Positions 26,524 through 35,654 of a stretch of DNA of 64,000 nucleotides are shown here, piece after piece. The stretch is from Antarctobacter heliothermus (GTDB lineage Bacteria; Pseudomonadota; Alphaproteobacteria; Rhodobacterales; Rhodobacteraceae). Position 1 is the first letter of the stretch. Each line of letters opens with the position of its first letter. The translations under genes were made by a program, and so were the position numbers. Where the stretch lies: the NCBI RefSeq assembly GCF_900188425.1, contig NZ_FZON01000001.1, positions 124,001-188,000 of the forward strand. The letters are read 5' to 3'. Under the pieces are notes generated by a model that saw only the letters and a program-made list of their open reading frames with translations, was not told the origin of the DNA and made no database searches.

Positions 26524-28989
26524 ATGGCGCTGATGTTTCGATGGCTGTTGCGACTGGCCAGTCTGGCTGTGGCGCTGATCGTCATCGGCGTCTTGCTGTC
26601 CTACTATCTCGCGTCGCGGTCACTGCCCGACTACGACAAGACCCTGTCGGTCTCTGGCATCACCGCCGACATCGAGATCGTGCGCGACAATTCAGCGGTG
26701 CCGCATATCATGGCGCTGTCGGACCGCGACGCGTTTTTCGGGCTGGGCTATGCCCATGCGCAGGACCGGCTGTGGCAGTTGATGGTGATGCGGCGCACGG
26801 CACAGGGGCGGTTATCGGAAATCTTTGGCCGCCGGACGCTGCGCACCGACACGCTGCTGCGGCGGCTGGACATCTACAGCGCGGCCAAAGCCTCTGTCGC
26901 GCATCAGGACGCCCGCACGCTGGACGCGCTGGAGGCCTATGCCGCCGGGATCAACGCCCGCATCGGTGAGATCAACATGCAGAGCCTTGGGCGCGGCGCA
27001 CCCGAGTTTTTCCTGTTCTCGGCAGAGATCGCGCCGTGGCAACCGGCGGATTCTCTGGCGATCATCAAGCTGATGGCGCTGCAATTGTCGGGCCATATCG
27101 GCGATGAGGTGCTGCGGGCGCGCACCTCCTTGTTGCTGGGAGACGAGGCGCGGCTGTCTGATATCCTGCCCGACATGCCGGGCACCGGCGTGGCGGCGCT
27201 GCCCCGCGTTGCGCAGTTGTTGCCGGGGGCGGGCACGCAACACGCGCAGGCGCGCACCATTGGCGGGGATTTCCTGTGGCCGGTGCCGCGGCGCGGACTG
27301 GCGGGCGCGTCCAACGTCTGGGCCGCAGCAGCGGACCGCTCTGCCTCACGCGGGACGCTGCTGGCCAATGACCCGCATCTGGGGTTCACCGCGCCCTCGA
27401 CCTGGTATCTGGCACGGATGGAGCTGCAGTCCGGCGGCGTCATCGGCGCGTCGATCCCCGGCATCCCGGCGCTGATGGTGGGCCGGTCACGGCAGCTGGC
27501 CTGGGGGATAACCTCCTCATACCTGGACGATCAGGATCTGTTTTTCGAAGAGATCAACCCTGACAACCGCGACGAATACCGCACGCCGGACGGGTTCAAA
27601 CCGTTTGAGAGGCGGCAATCCATCATCCGCATCAAGGATGAGCCGCCGGTCACGCTGACCCTGCTGTGGACCGACAACGGGCCGGTGCTGCCCGCCTCGC
27701 AGTTCGACCTGGACAAGATCACCCCGCCCGGCCATCTGGTGACGCTGTCGTGGACGGCGCTGTCGGATGAGGACACCTCTGCCTCGGCTGCAGTGGGGTT
27801 GATGATGGCGGGGTCGGTCGAGGAAGGGATGCAGATCTCGCGCCTCTATGTGGCGCCGTCGCAGAACCTGACCATGATCGACGGGCAGACCGTCGCGATG
27901 AAACTGGTGGGTGCGATGCCGCGCCGTGATCCCGCGCACGAAAGCCTGGGTCGGCTGCCGTCGCGCGGTTGGATCGCCACCAATCGCTGGGACGGGCTGC
28001 TGCCCTATTCGTCGAACCCCGAGTTCCTGGCCCCCGAGGGCGGGATTGTCGGCAATACCAACAACAAGATGATCGACCGCCCGTTTCCGAACCACGTCAG
28101 TTTCGAATGGGGCGACAGCCAGCGGGTGCAGCGCTGGACCAGCGTTATGCAGGGCCGCAAGGTACACACCCGCGACAGCTTCATCGAGGCGCAGCTGGAC
28201 ACCGTCTCGCCCGCCGCGCGCACGCTGTTGCCGCTGATCGGCCGCGATCTGTGGTTCACCGGAGAGGCGGCGGCGCAGGGCACCCCCGCCCGTCAGCGCC
28301 AGCGCGCGCTGGCGCTGCTGGCCGACTGGAACGGCGAGATGAACGAACATCTGCCAGAGCCGCTGATCTATGCCGCCTGGCTGCGCGCACTGCAGGACCG
28401 GCTGATCCGTGACGATCTGGGACCGCTGGCCGAAGGGTTCGACCATGTGGAGCCGCTGTTCATCGAGCGGGTCTATCGCGACGTGGACGGGGCCAGCGTC
28501 TGGTGTGACGTGATCCGCTCTGCCGTGGTGGAAACCTGTAGCGACGTTGCGCGGCTGGCGCTGGACGATGCGCTGGTTTGGATTGACGAAGAGTTCGGCA
28601 GCTCGCTGGAATCGCTGCGCTGGGGCGATGCCCATGCCGCCACGCACCGCCATCCGGTGTTGGGCGAGGTGCCGATCCTGCGGTACTTCGTGAACGTCCG
28701 GCAGGAAACGTCGGGCGGCGACCACACCTTGATGCGCGGGCGCACGTCGGGACAGGATCCCGATCCTTTTGCCAATGTGCATGGGGCGGGCTATCGCGGG
28801 GTCTATGATTTCGCCGACCCGGACAGTTCGGTCTTTATCTTGGCGACTGGACAGTCGGGGCACCCGCTGTCGCGCCACTACGACGATCTGGGCCAGCTGT
28901 GGCGGCGGGGTGAATACCTGCCGATGTCGCTGGATATCGGGCTGGCGCGCGCTGCCTCTGTCGGGATCACACGTCTGGTCAAGCCATGA
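26524..28989 (+). CDS. Penicillin acylase family N-terminal-nucleophile hydrolase
   Basis: An 821-residue precursor. A membrane-type N-terminus (about residues 8-32) is followed by the alpha-chain region with FFGLGYAHAQDRLWQL. The autocatalytic cleavage site is GASNVW, with Ser263 as the new N-terminal nucleophile of the beta chain, then ANDPHLGF, MVGRSRQLAWGITSS and GLLPYSSNPE. The family includes penicillin G acylases and acyl-homoserine-lactone acylases; the sequence alone does not pick a substrate. GGAGAGGGAA precedes the ATG. It overlaps the next gene by four bases. Confidence 0.92.
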   Translation: MALMFRWLLRLASLAVALIVIGVLLSYYLASRSLPDYDKTLSVSGITADIEIVRDNSAVPHIMALSDRDAFFGLGYAHAQDRLWQLMVMRRTAQGRLSEIFGRRTLRTDTLLRRLDIYSAAKASVAHQDARTLDALEAYAAGINARIGEINMQSLGRGAPEFFLFSAEIAPWQPADSLAIIKLMALQLSGHIGDEVLRARTSLLLGDEARLSDILPDMPGTGVAALPRVAQLLPGAGTQHAQARTIGGDFLWPVPRRGLAGASNVWAAAADRSASRGTLLANDPHLGFTAPSTWYLARMELQSGGVIGASIPGIPALMVGRSRQLAWGITSSYLDDQDLFFEEINPDNRDEYRTPDGFKPFERRQSIIRIKDEPPVTLTLLWTDNGPVLPASQFDLDKITPPGHLVTLSWTALSDEDTSASAAVGLMMAGSVEEGMQISRLYVAPSQNLTMIDGQTVAMKLVGAMPRRDPAHESLGRLPSRGWIATNRWDGLLPYSSNPEFLAPEGGIVGNTNNKMIDRPFPNHVSFEWGDSQRVQRWTSVMQGRKVHTRDSFIEAQLDTVSPAARTLLPLIGRDLWFTGEAAAQGTPARQRQRALALLADWNGEMNEHLPEPLIYAAWLRALQDRLIRDDLGPLAEGFDHVEPLFIERVYRDVDGASVWCDVIRSAVVETCSDVARLALDDALVWIDEEFGSSLESLRWGDAHAATHRHPVLGEVPILRYFVNVRQETSGGDHTLMRGRTSGQDPDPFANVHGAGYRGVYDFADPDSSVFILATGQSGHPLSRHYDDLGQLWRRGEYLPMSLDIGLARAASVGITRLVKP

Positions 28990-29882
28990 GCCTGACTGCC
29001 GAGGCCGCACGGGCCTCGGCCATAAAGGCGCTGGCACATCATGGCGGCGGTTCAGAGCCGCGCGCCGCCCGGCCCGGTGGCGGTGCGGCACATCTGTTTG
29101 CCACAGACACCCCCGAGGGGCCGATCCTGATCAAGGTCTGGGCCGATGCCGATCGCGCGGCGCGGCAGGCACGGCGTCAAACACAGGTGGCGCGGGTGTT
29201 GAACGCCGGGGACTGTCGCGCGCCCAAGGTTTTGTTTTTCGATGAACCCTGCCGGGCGATGGCCATGCCAACAGTCAACGGCACCGATCTTGCCGCGCTT
29301 TGGCGGGCGGGCCGGGAGGATGTGCCGGGCCTCTCAGGGCAGTGGCTGGCGGCCTTTCACGGCCTGACCCGTCGCCCCTGCCCGTTTGACCCGACGGGCC
29401 AGGTCAACTGGCTGTCGCGGCTGGTGGCGGCGGCGCTTGACGGGCAACGGGCCATTCCCGATCCCGCAGGCTTTGCCAAGGTCGCGCGGGGCGTGCAGGC
29501 GATGGCGGATGGTGTCAGCGGATGCGCCTCTGCCCGCGCGGTCACGCACCGCGACATGACCCTGTCCAACCTGATGCTGGACGTGGACGGCACAATCTGG
29601 GGGTTGGATTTCGAGAACACCCGCGTCGATGAACCGTTGCGCGATGTCTTTACGCTGGCGCTGGACCTGATGACGCTGGGCGCGCAAGACGGCAAGGACG
29701 CCGTGGCAAGGCTGGTCCGCAGGTATGGTGACGGCGACTCTGATCCGGCGGTCCGGCTGTTCCTGCAACGCTGTTTCTGTCTCTGGGTCTGGGCCAATAC
29801 GCCGGCCACCCCGTCAGCGCGGCAGTTGCACCGGTTGGAGGTGGCCGAAGACCTGTTGCACAGGGATGATCCGGTGATCTGA
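28986..29882 (+). CDS. APH-like phosphotransferase family protein
   Basis: A 298-residue protein with a kinase-like fold of the aminoglycoside phosphotransferase/choline kinase superfamily. The catalytic loop reads THRDMTLSNLMLD (Asp and Asn in place) and the metal-binding motif is GLDFENTRVDEP. The N-terminal ATP lobe has LIKVWADADRAARQARR. Its ATG overlaps the stop of the acylase gene, so co-expression is likely. The substrate is unknown. The stop codon sits inside a stem CTGAGGC/GCCTCAG (29879-29896) shared with the convergent hflX end. Confidence 0.8.
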   Translation: MSLTAEAARASAIKALAHHGGGSEPRAARPGGGAAHLFATDTPEGPILIKVWADADRAARQARRQTQVARVLNAGDCRAPKVLFFDEPCRAMAMPTVNGTDLAALWRAGREDVPGLSGQWLAAFHGLTRRPCPFDPTGQVNWLSRLVAAALDGQRAIPDPAGFAKVARGVQAMADGVSGCASARAVTHRDMTLSNLMLDVDGTIWGLDFENTRVDEPLRDVFTLALDLMTLGAQDGKDAVARLVRRYGDGDSDPAVRLFLQRCFCLWVWANTPATPSARQLHRLEVAEDLLHRDDPVI

Positions 29883-29892
29883 GGCGGGGGCC

Positions 29893-31176
29893 TCAGTCCT
29901 TGTCCATCGCCTCGAACTGCGCGCGGTCGCGCGCCGACCATTTGACAGAGATGTGAAAGCCGTCCTCTTCCTGACGCTCTTGCTCGACCAGGGATTTTTC
30001 GAACAGCCAGGCACGCTTGCGCCCTTCGTCAAAGCCCAGCACCAGATCGTCGCGCAGCCGTTCACCGTCGACCGCCTCGGTCACCGCCTCAAGGAAGTTG
30101 CCCAGCCCCTCGCCCGTCAGGGCCGACACCGCATGTACGGCAGGATCGCGCGCCGCGCGCTGGCGCACCGCCTCGATGTCGTCCGGCGTCAGCCGGTCGA
30201 GCTTGTTCCACAACTCGATCTGGGTGGTCTCTTCATCCACCCCAAGGCTTTCGAGGATGGTGCGGACGTCTTTGGCCTGCTCCTCGGACTCGGGGTGAGA
30301 AATATCACGCACATGCACCACCACATCCGCCGCCAGCACCTCTTCGAGCGTGGCGCGGAAGGCGGCGACCAGTTCGGTCGGCAGGTCGCTGATGAAACCA
30401 ACCGTGTCGGACAGGATCACATCCGCCCCGGTGGACAAACGAACCGCCCGCATCGTCGGGTCCAGCGTGGCAAAGAGCATGTCCTTGGCCATCACATCGG
30501 CCCCGGTCAAGCGATTGAACAGGGTGGATTTTCCGGCGTTGGTATAGCCCACCAGCGCGACAATCGGATAGGGCACCTTTGCACGCGCCTTGCGGTGCAA
30601 TTCGCGGGTGCGCACCACCTTGTCCAACTGGCGGCGCAGGCGCACCAGCTGTTCATCGATGGCGCGTCTGTCGGCCTCGATCTGGGTTTCCCCCGGACCC
30701 CCGACAAAGCCCAATCCGCCACGCTGCCGTTCAAGGTGGGTCCAGGCCCGGACAAGGCGGGTGCGCTGATAGCTGAGATGCGCCATCTCGACCTGCAACA
30801 CACCTTCGCGGGTGGCGGCGCGGTCCGAAAAGATCTCAAGGATCAGGCCGGTCCGGTCCAGCAGTTTGACCTTCCACGTCTTTTCCAGATTGCGCTGTTG
30901 CACCGGGGTCACCGGGCCGTCGACCAGCACCAATTCGATCTCTTGCGCCTCAAACAGGGCGCGCAGCTCCTCGATCTTGCCGGAGCCGAACAGAGCGCCC
31001 GCATGGGGGCGCGGCAGCGGCACGATGGTTTCACCCACGACCTCTAGCCCCGGCAGGGCATGTGCCAGCGACACGGCCTCATCCAAGGCCATCCGGGCGT
31101 TGCGCCGGTCCTTGTCGTTCTTGATATCGGGATGCAGGACCCAGGCGCGGGTCACTGGTGCTGCGTGTTCCTTCAC
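29893..31176 (-). CDS. hflX: Ribosome-splitting GTPase HflX
   Basis: A 427-residue GTPase that binds the large ribosomal subunit and rescues stalled or heat-damaged ribosomes. The glycine-rich N-terminal domain has [12 protein letters not shown] and [12 protein letters not shown]; the coiled linker has [15 protein letters not shown]; the G domain has [26 protein letters not shown] and NKLD. It starts with GTG, overlapping the hfq stop by four bases, so the two are coupled as in many proteobacteria. Confidence 0.95.
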   Translation of the reverse strand: MKEHAAPVTRAWVLHPDIKNDKDRRNARMALDEAVSLAHALPGLEVVGETIVPLPRPHAGALFGSGKIEELRALFEAQEIELVLVDGPVTPVQQRNLEKTWKVKLLDRTGLILEIFSDRAATREGVLQVEMAHLSYQRTRLVRAWTHLERQRGGLGFVGGPGETQIEADRRAIDEQLVRLRRQLDKVVRTRELHRKARAKVPYPIVALVGYTNAGKSTLFNRLTGADVMAKDMLFATLDPTMRAVRLSTGADVILSDTVGFISDLPTELVAAFRATLEEVLAADVVVHVRDISHPESEEQAKDVRTILESLGVDEETTQIELWNKLDRLTPDDIEAVRQRAARDPAVHAVSALTGEGLGNFLEAVTEAVDGERLRDDLVLGFDEGRKRAWLFEKSLVEQERQEEDGFHISVKWSARDRAQFEAMDKD

Positions 31177-31412
31177 GCGTCCCCTTCGCCGTCATACAGA
31201 TTGATCGGCTGGCTGGGCATGATGGTCGAAATCGCATGTTTATAGACAAGCTGTGATTGCCCGTCGCGACGCAACAGAACGCAGAAATTGTCAAACCAGG
31301 TGATGACTCCCTGGAGTTTGACGCCGTTGATCAGAAAGACTGTCACCGGCACCTTGGTTTTGCGAACGTGATTAAGAAATGCGTCCTGCAGGTTCTGTCT
31401 GTCAGAAGCCAT
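31173..31412 (-). CDS. hfq: RNA chaperone Hfq
   Basis: A 79-residue Sm-like protein that pairs small RNAs with mRNAs. The Sm1 block [20 protein letters not shown] and the Sm2 block [17 protein letters not shown] are both present. NtrX/TrkAH-hfq-hflX order is as in Rhodobacter. It is followed by hflX with a GTGA overlap. The C-terminal tail after Sm2 is only a few residues, typical of alphaproteobacterial Hfq. Confidence 0.97.
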   Translation of the reverse strand: MASDRQNLQDAFLNHVRKTKVPVTVFLINGVKLQGVITWFDNFCVLLRRDGQSQLVYKHAISTIMPSQPINLYDGEGDA

Positions 31413-31548
31413 TGAATTGCCTTTGTTCTTGCCGGGCCCGCGCGCCGGGCCGCCCTCGTTTTGCCAAGTATGGTATGCCCGTGCCGGAGTTTCCAGCCGA
31501 AAATCCGGGAATTTGGTCAGCGCCTGTTCGACTCATGTTTGCGCGCAA

Positions 31549-33057
31549 CTATTCCCGCCACAGGTCCGGGCTGATCATGACGATGATCGCCAGCAATTCC
31601 AGCCGCCCCAGCACCATGGCGCCGCACAGGATCAACTGCGCGTCCCAACGCATTGCGGCAAGGTCGATGGCCCCCGCCGGGGCCGCCGCAATAAGTGGGC
31701 CGGTGTTTGACAATGTGGCGATGGTCAGCACGATGGCGCGTTCGAAATCGACGCCGTAGATCCCCAGAATCATGGTCAGCGCCGCCAGCGTGACCGCAAA
31801 GAACATGAAGAAGACCCAGGCGATAAAGGTCCCCTCGCGGCGAATCCGCCGCCCCATCGGCCCGGCGCTTCCGACCGAATGCGGATGGACCAGCCGTTCG
31901 ATCTCACGCTTGCCGTTCAGGTACAGCGCATAGACGCGCATCAGCTTGACCCCGCCCGCCGTGGTGGCCACGCCGCCGCCCACCAGCGCCAGACCCATCA
32001 GGATGATGCCCGGCGTCGGCAGGCCGGACCAGCCCTGCGCCGTCTCCCAATCGCCGCTGACAAACCCGGTGGTGGTCAGAAAGGACGCGGCGGTGAACAG
32101 CCCGCCCCACAACGCGCGCAGCCCGGCGATCCAGTTCTGTTCCTCGCCCACCTCGAACGAGGCGACCCAGTGGCGCAGGAACAGCAGCAACGGCACCGAG
32201 ACGACGATGATCAGGCCCAGCCGGAATTCCGGGTCGAAATACAGGCCTCGCTCTTGCCGGGTGTCGGCCGAAAAGGTCATCCGCGACAGGGCGAAGAAGA
32301 AAAAGCAGAACAGCACCATCTCGCCACCCAACCCGCTGGGTGCGGCCCCCACCCCCGACAGCGGCGTGATCCCCGAGGTCGACATGACCGACATCGCATG
32401 GCTCAGCGCCACCAAGGGCGGATCGCCCGCCACCAGCAACATCACGGTCAGCGCCAGCGTCAGCCCGGCATAGATCGGAAACAGCGTCTCGGCGCTGCGC
32501 ATCAGGCGCTGGCTGGGCGCGGTGGGGCCGGAATTCATCGCGCCCTCGGCCATGGACTGGCCCGGCTCGCCGCTGGCGGTCACCTCAAAGCCACCCAGCG
32601 CCAGCGGCGCAAGGATAGCCGAGGCGGCGATCCACATCACCAGCCCTCCCATCCAGCCGACCTGCACCCGCCACAGATGTTCCGGCCCCGACAGCCGGGC
32701 GGCGTCAAACAGCGTGGCCCCGGTGGTGGTGAAAGAGGACACCATTTCGAAATAGGCGCTGCCAAAGCCGGTGTTGCGCACCGCCTCATGGAACGGCACC
32801 GCAAACATCAACGGCAGAAAAACGAAGCCCGCCGCCAGCGCCACCAGTTGCCGCAGCGCGCTTTCGTTGTGGCGCTGGTTGCCCAGCGCCAGCGCCACCA
32901 GCGCGGTCATGATCAACCCCAGCAAGGCGCCATAGAAAAAGGTCCGTGCGTCGTGGAAATCCTCGATCGCATAGGCAAAGGCCGCGGGCAGCAGCATCGA
33001 GGCCGCCCCCAATCCCGTCATCAACAGAAACAGCGGCATCCGGGCAATGGCGTTCAT
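31549..33057 (-). CDS. trkH: Trk potassium uptake membrane subunit TrkH
   Basis: A 502-residue polytopic protein of the TrkH/KtrB family, the K+-translocating subunit that works with TrkA. Filter-loop-like segments include SSFTTTGATLFDA, SVMSTSGITPLSG, ASFLTTTGFVSGDWE and ATLSNTGPLIAAA, one in each of four repeats. Membrane segments cover the whole length. It lies 69 bases after trkA on the same strand and precedes hfq, giving the trkA-trkH-hfq-hflX order. Confidence 0.95.
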   Translation of the reverse strand: MNAIARMPLFLLMTGLGAASMLLPAAFAYAIEDFHDARTFFYGALLGLIMTALVALALGNQRHNESALRQLVALAAGFVFLPLMFAVPFHEAVRNTGFGSAYFEMVSSFTTTGATLFDAARLSGPEHLWRVQVGWMGGLVMWIAASAILAPLALGGFEVTASGEPGQSMAEGAMNSGPTAPSQRLMRSAETLFPIYAGLTLALTVMLLVAGDPPLVALSHAMSVMSTSGITPLSGVGAAPSGLGGEMVLFCFFFFALSRMTFSADTRQERGLYFDPEFRLGLIIVVSVPLLLFLRHWVASFEVGEEQNWIAGLRALWGGLFTAASFLTTTGFVSGDWETAQGWSGLPTPGIILMGLALVGGGVATTAGGVKLMRVYALYLNGKREIERLVHPHSVGSAGPMGRRIRREGTFIAWVFFMFFAVTLAALTMILGIYGVDFERAIVLTIATLSNTGPLIAAAPAGAIDLAAMRWDAQLILCGAMVLGRLELLAIIVMISPDLWRE

Positions 33058-33126
33058 CGCGTGCCCCTCGCCAAAAGGCCGGGCATCGCAGAAGCGGCCG
33101 CAATGGCCCCCTGCCCGGACATGCCC

Positions 33127-34503
33127 CTAGAAGAAGTCAATCGAGACCTGCAACAGCCGTTCGACCTCTGCCACGTCCCCGGTCAGGGCAAAGATCACGA
33201 TCTGGTCGCCTTCCTCGATGCGCAAGGAGCCGGTCGGCTTGACCACCTTGTCGCCCTTGCGGACCGCCCCCACCAGCACACCTTCGGGGAAATCGATCTC
33301 ACGGATCAGGCTGCCTGCAATGGGTGAGGTCGACATGACCTCGGCCTCGATCACCTCGGCCTCGGCGTCGCCGATGGAATAGACCTGACTGACGCGGCCA
33401 TGGCGGATGTGGCGCAGGATCGAACTGACGGTGGTGGAGCGCGGATTGATGTAGGCGTCGATGCCCAGCGGTTCCATCAGCGGCACCAGCGTGGGGTCGT
33501 TGATCAGCGCAATCACCATGGGGCAGCCGGCGGCCTTGGCGCGCACGGCGGCCAGCAGGTTCACCTTGTCATCATCGGTCACGCACAGCGCCGCATCGGC
33601 CCGCGCCACCCCGGCCTCGACCAGCAGACCGGCGTCCAGACCGTCGCCATGCAGCACGATGGTACGCTCCAGTTCCTCGGCGGCGCGTTCGGCGTTCTTG
33701 CGGTTGCGCTCGATCATCTTGGCGCGAATGCGGGTCTTGCCCGCCTCCAGCGCACGGGCCACAGACAGGCCGACATTGCCGCCGCCGACAATCACCACCC
33801 GCTCCTGCTTGCGATGGGCCTTGCCGAAAATCTCCATCGTGCGCTGCACGTCCTCGGAATGCACCACGACGTAACAACTGTCGCCCACGAACAGCTGATC
33901 ACCCGACTCCGGCGCAAAAAGCTGCCCCTCGCGGCGCACCCCCACCACAACAGAGCGCAGCGTCGAAAACAGATCGGTCAACTGCCGCAAAGGCGTGTTC
34001 ACGATCGGACAGCCCTCATCAATGGACAGGCCCATCAGCTGGGTCTTGCCATTCAGAAAGGTCTCCGTGTCAAAGGCGGCCGGCGCGGCCAGCCGCTGCA
34101 ACGCGGCCTCGGCCACCTCGCGTTCCGGGCTGATCACCACGTCAATGGGCAGGTGATCGCGCCGGTACAGATCCGAATAGATCGCCGTCAGATAGCTTTC
34201 GGCACGCAGGCGAGCAATCTTGCGCGGGACCGCAAACACCGAATGCGCCACCTGACAGGTCACCATGTTGACCTCATCGGAATAGGTCGCGGCAATCACC
34301 ATGTCCGCATCCCGCGCCCCGGCCTTTTCCAGCACGTCGGGATAGGAGGCAAAACCGGCAATGCCCTGCACGTCCAGCGTATCGGTGGCGCGGCGCACAA
34401 GATCGGGATTGTTGTCCACAACCGTGACGTCGTTCCGCTCTCCCGAGAGGTGACGGGCAATCTGCCAGCCGACCTGACCTGCCCCGCAAATGATGACCTT
34501 CAT
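33127..34503 (-). CDS. trkA: Trk potassium uptake regulatory subunit TrkA
   Basis: A 458-residue cytoplasmic protein with two RCK (TrkA_N plus TrkA_C) units. The first Rossmann motif is MKVIICGAGQVGWQIARHL at residues 1-19, the second VVIVGGGNVGLSVARALE near 233-250. These NAD(H)- and nucleotide-binding domains gate TrkH. Length is normal. The gene stands between a 500-base gene-free gap (upstream) and trkH. Confidence 0.96.
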   Translation of the reverse strand: MKVIICGAGQVGWQIARHLSGERNDVTVVDNNPDLVRRATDTLDVQGIAGFASYPDVLEKAGARDADMVIAATYSDEVNMVTCQVAHSVFAVPRKIARLRAESYLTAIYSDLYRRDHLPIDVVISPEREVAEAALQRLAAPAAFDTETFLNGKTQLMGLSIDEGCPIVNTPLRQLTDLFSTLRSVVVGVRREGQLFAPESGDQLFVGDSCYVVVHSEDVQRTMEIFGKAHRKQERVVIVGGGNVGLSVARALEAGKTRIRAKMIERNRKNAERAAEELERTIVLHGDGLDAGLLVEAGVARADAALCVTDDDKVNLLAAVRAKAAGCPMVIALINDPTLVPLMEPLGIDAYINPRSTTVSSILRHIRHGRVSQVYSIGDAEAEVIEAEVMSTSPIAGSLIREIDFPEGVLVGAVRKGDKVVKPTGSLRIEEGDQIVIFALTGDVAEVERLLQVSIDFF

Positions 34504-35003
34504 GCGTTCTTGAGCCCGCCCCTGCGCCGCGTCCCGGCTTCAGCCTCCTTCCCTGACATGCAGGCGCGGCGCCGTCAACGGGCAGCCACGCGCCGCACAC
34601 CTGTCCAATCGGGCCCAATCCGGTGCAAACTCTGTCCCACCACCCCAAACCCCGCGCCAGATGCTCGCCGCCAACCCGGGCGCGCCTTTGCCCCCACACC
34701 GCCAGCCTGTTCCCCGGAGCCATCTCTCGCTTGATGCCGATAAGAGACGCCCGGCGGCGGGGGACAAGGGGGCGCAGCCCCGCGCTTGCGCGGCTTGCCC
34801 TTGTGGCCCGTCGCCGGGTGGCTCAGGCAGCAAAAAAAGCGAGCGATGGGTCCGGGGGAACAGGCGGGTCTGTTCACGGGTGAATCGCGAAGCGGCAAAC
34901 GCGCCGTCAGGCGCGACACGGCAGGGTCGGCGGGCGGGCGATGTCGCGGCCCGCAGGGGCCGGGACGAGTCCCGCACGACGACCCGCGCCGGAATCCCCG
35001 GCG
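34504..35003. other. GC-rich gene-free gap with a long hairpin
   Basis: These 500 bases between trkA and the transglutaminase-like gene (both minus strand) hold no convincing gene. Open frames on both strands are Arg/Gly/Ala-rich, have no family resemblance and no ribosome site. The sequence is full of short inverted repeats, the largest being the 69-base imperfect hairpin at 34750-34818. An RNA gene or an old insertion cannot be excluded. Confidence 0.6.
34750..34818. repeat. Long imperfect inverted repeat (hairpin)
   Basis: A left arm (34750-34785) starting CCCGGCGGCGGGG and a right arm (34788-34818) ending GGCCCGTCGCCGGG pair over about 26 positions around a two-base TT loop, sharing the core ACAAGGG/CCCTTGT and GCGC/GCGC near the tip. 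The left arm is five bases longer, giving small bulges. No T-run follows on the minus strand. Confidence 0.7.
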
Positions 35004-35639
35004 CTAAAACCCGTCGCGCCGCGCGCGACGCGCCCGCTTCATGGCAAAGACCTCGGCGCGCGGCACCCAGCGATACTTGGGATCCTCAACGACCCGTCCG
35101 AACCACAACCGCCCCTGCCCCTGGCGCCAGGGGTCCAGCACAAGCCCGGTGTTCATCGCCGCCCCACGGGTCGAGACGATCACCGTGGAATGTTCGATCC
35201 TCAGGTTGTCGGCATTGGCGATGGCGCGATGCAAGCTGAGGCTCTGCAAGCCCTCCTGTCGCAACCGCGCCTCAAGATCTTCTGCCCAGTGTTTGCACAG
35301 ACCGCGCGGCTTGACCCCGGTGTTGACAGCGATGTTGTGGATCAGTGGCGGGTCCACCGCATCCCAGTCGCGCGCCCAGTTCAGAGGTTCGATCACCGCG
35401 ATCCGCGCCACAGCCGCCGCCTCATCGGCCGCAACCTCCGGTCCCAGCGCCAGAACCGCCCGCTCTACCGCCGCGATCTTGGCGGACTGGCCTTCTGGCC
35501 CGGCGGCAAAGGACAGTTCAGCGCTTTCATCTGGCCCAACGTCTGGCCCGCCACCCGGCCTGTCGCTCGGGATTGGCGCTGCGCAGCCCGCAAGGGCAAG
35601 ACCCGTCAACACCAGCGCGCCGCGTCGCGTCACAGTCAT
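35004..35639 (-). CDS. Transglutaminase-like lipoprotein
   Basis: A 211-residue exported protein with a twin-arginine-like TRRGALVLTGLALAGC lipobox start (lipid Cys19). The mature domain carries GLCKHWAEDL (Cys115), RIEHSTVIVS (His150) and GLVLDPW (Asp169), an order and spacing that suit the Cys-His-Asp triad of transglutaminase/papain-fold proteins. I do not recognise a named family. It is 15 bases downstream of ntrX and so may be the last gene of the ntr operon. Function inferred only from the triad pattern. Confidence 0.72.
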   Translation of the reverse strand: MTVTRRGALVLTGLALAGCAAPIPSDRPGGGPDVGPDESAELSFAAGPEGQSAKIAAVERAVLALGPEVAADEAAAVARIAVIEPLNWARDWDAVDPPLIHNIAVNTGVKPRGLCKHWAEDLEARLRQEGLQSLSLHRAIANADNLRIEHSTVIVSTRGAAMNTGLVLDPWRQGQGRLWFGRVVEDPKYRWVPRAEVFAMKRARRARRDGF

Positions 35640-35654
35640 GGCGTGCCCTCCGCG

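Noticed and set aside
31879-33327. Plus-strand open frame opposite trkH
   Set aside because: Gln/Arg/His-rich antisense translation of a recognised membrane protein gene.
34540-35239. Open frames in the trkA-upstream gap
   Set aside because: Arg/Gly/Ala-rich, no ribosome site, and broken by strong hairpins; no competing evidence of coding.
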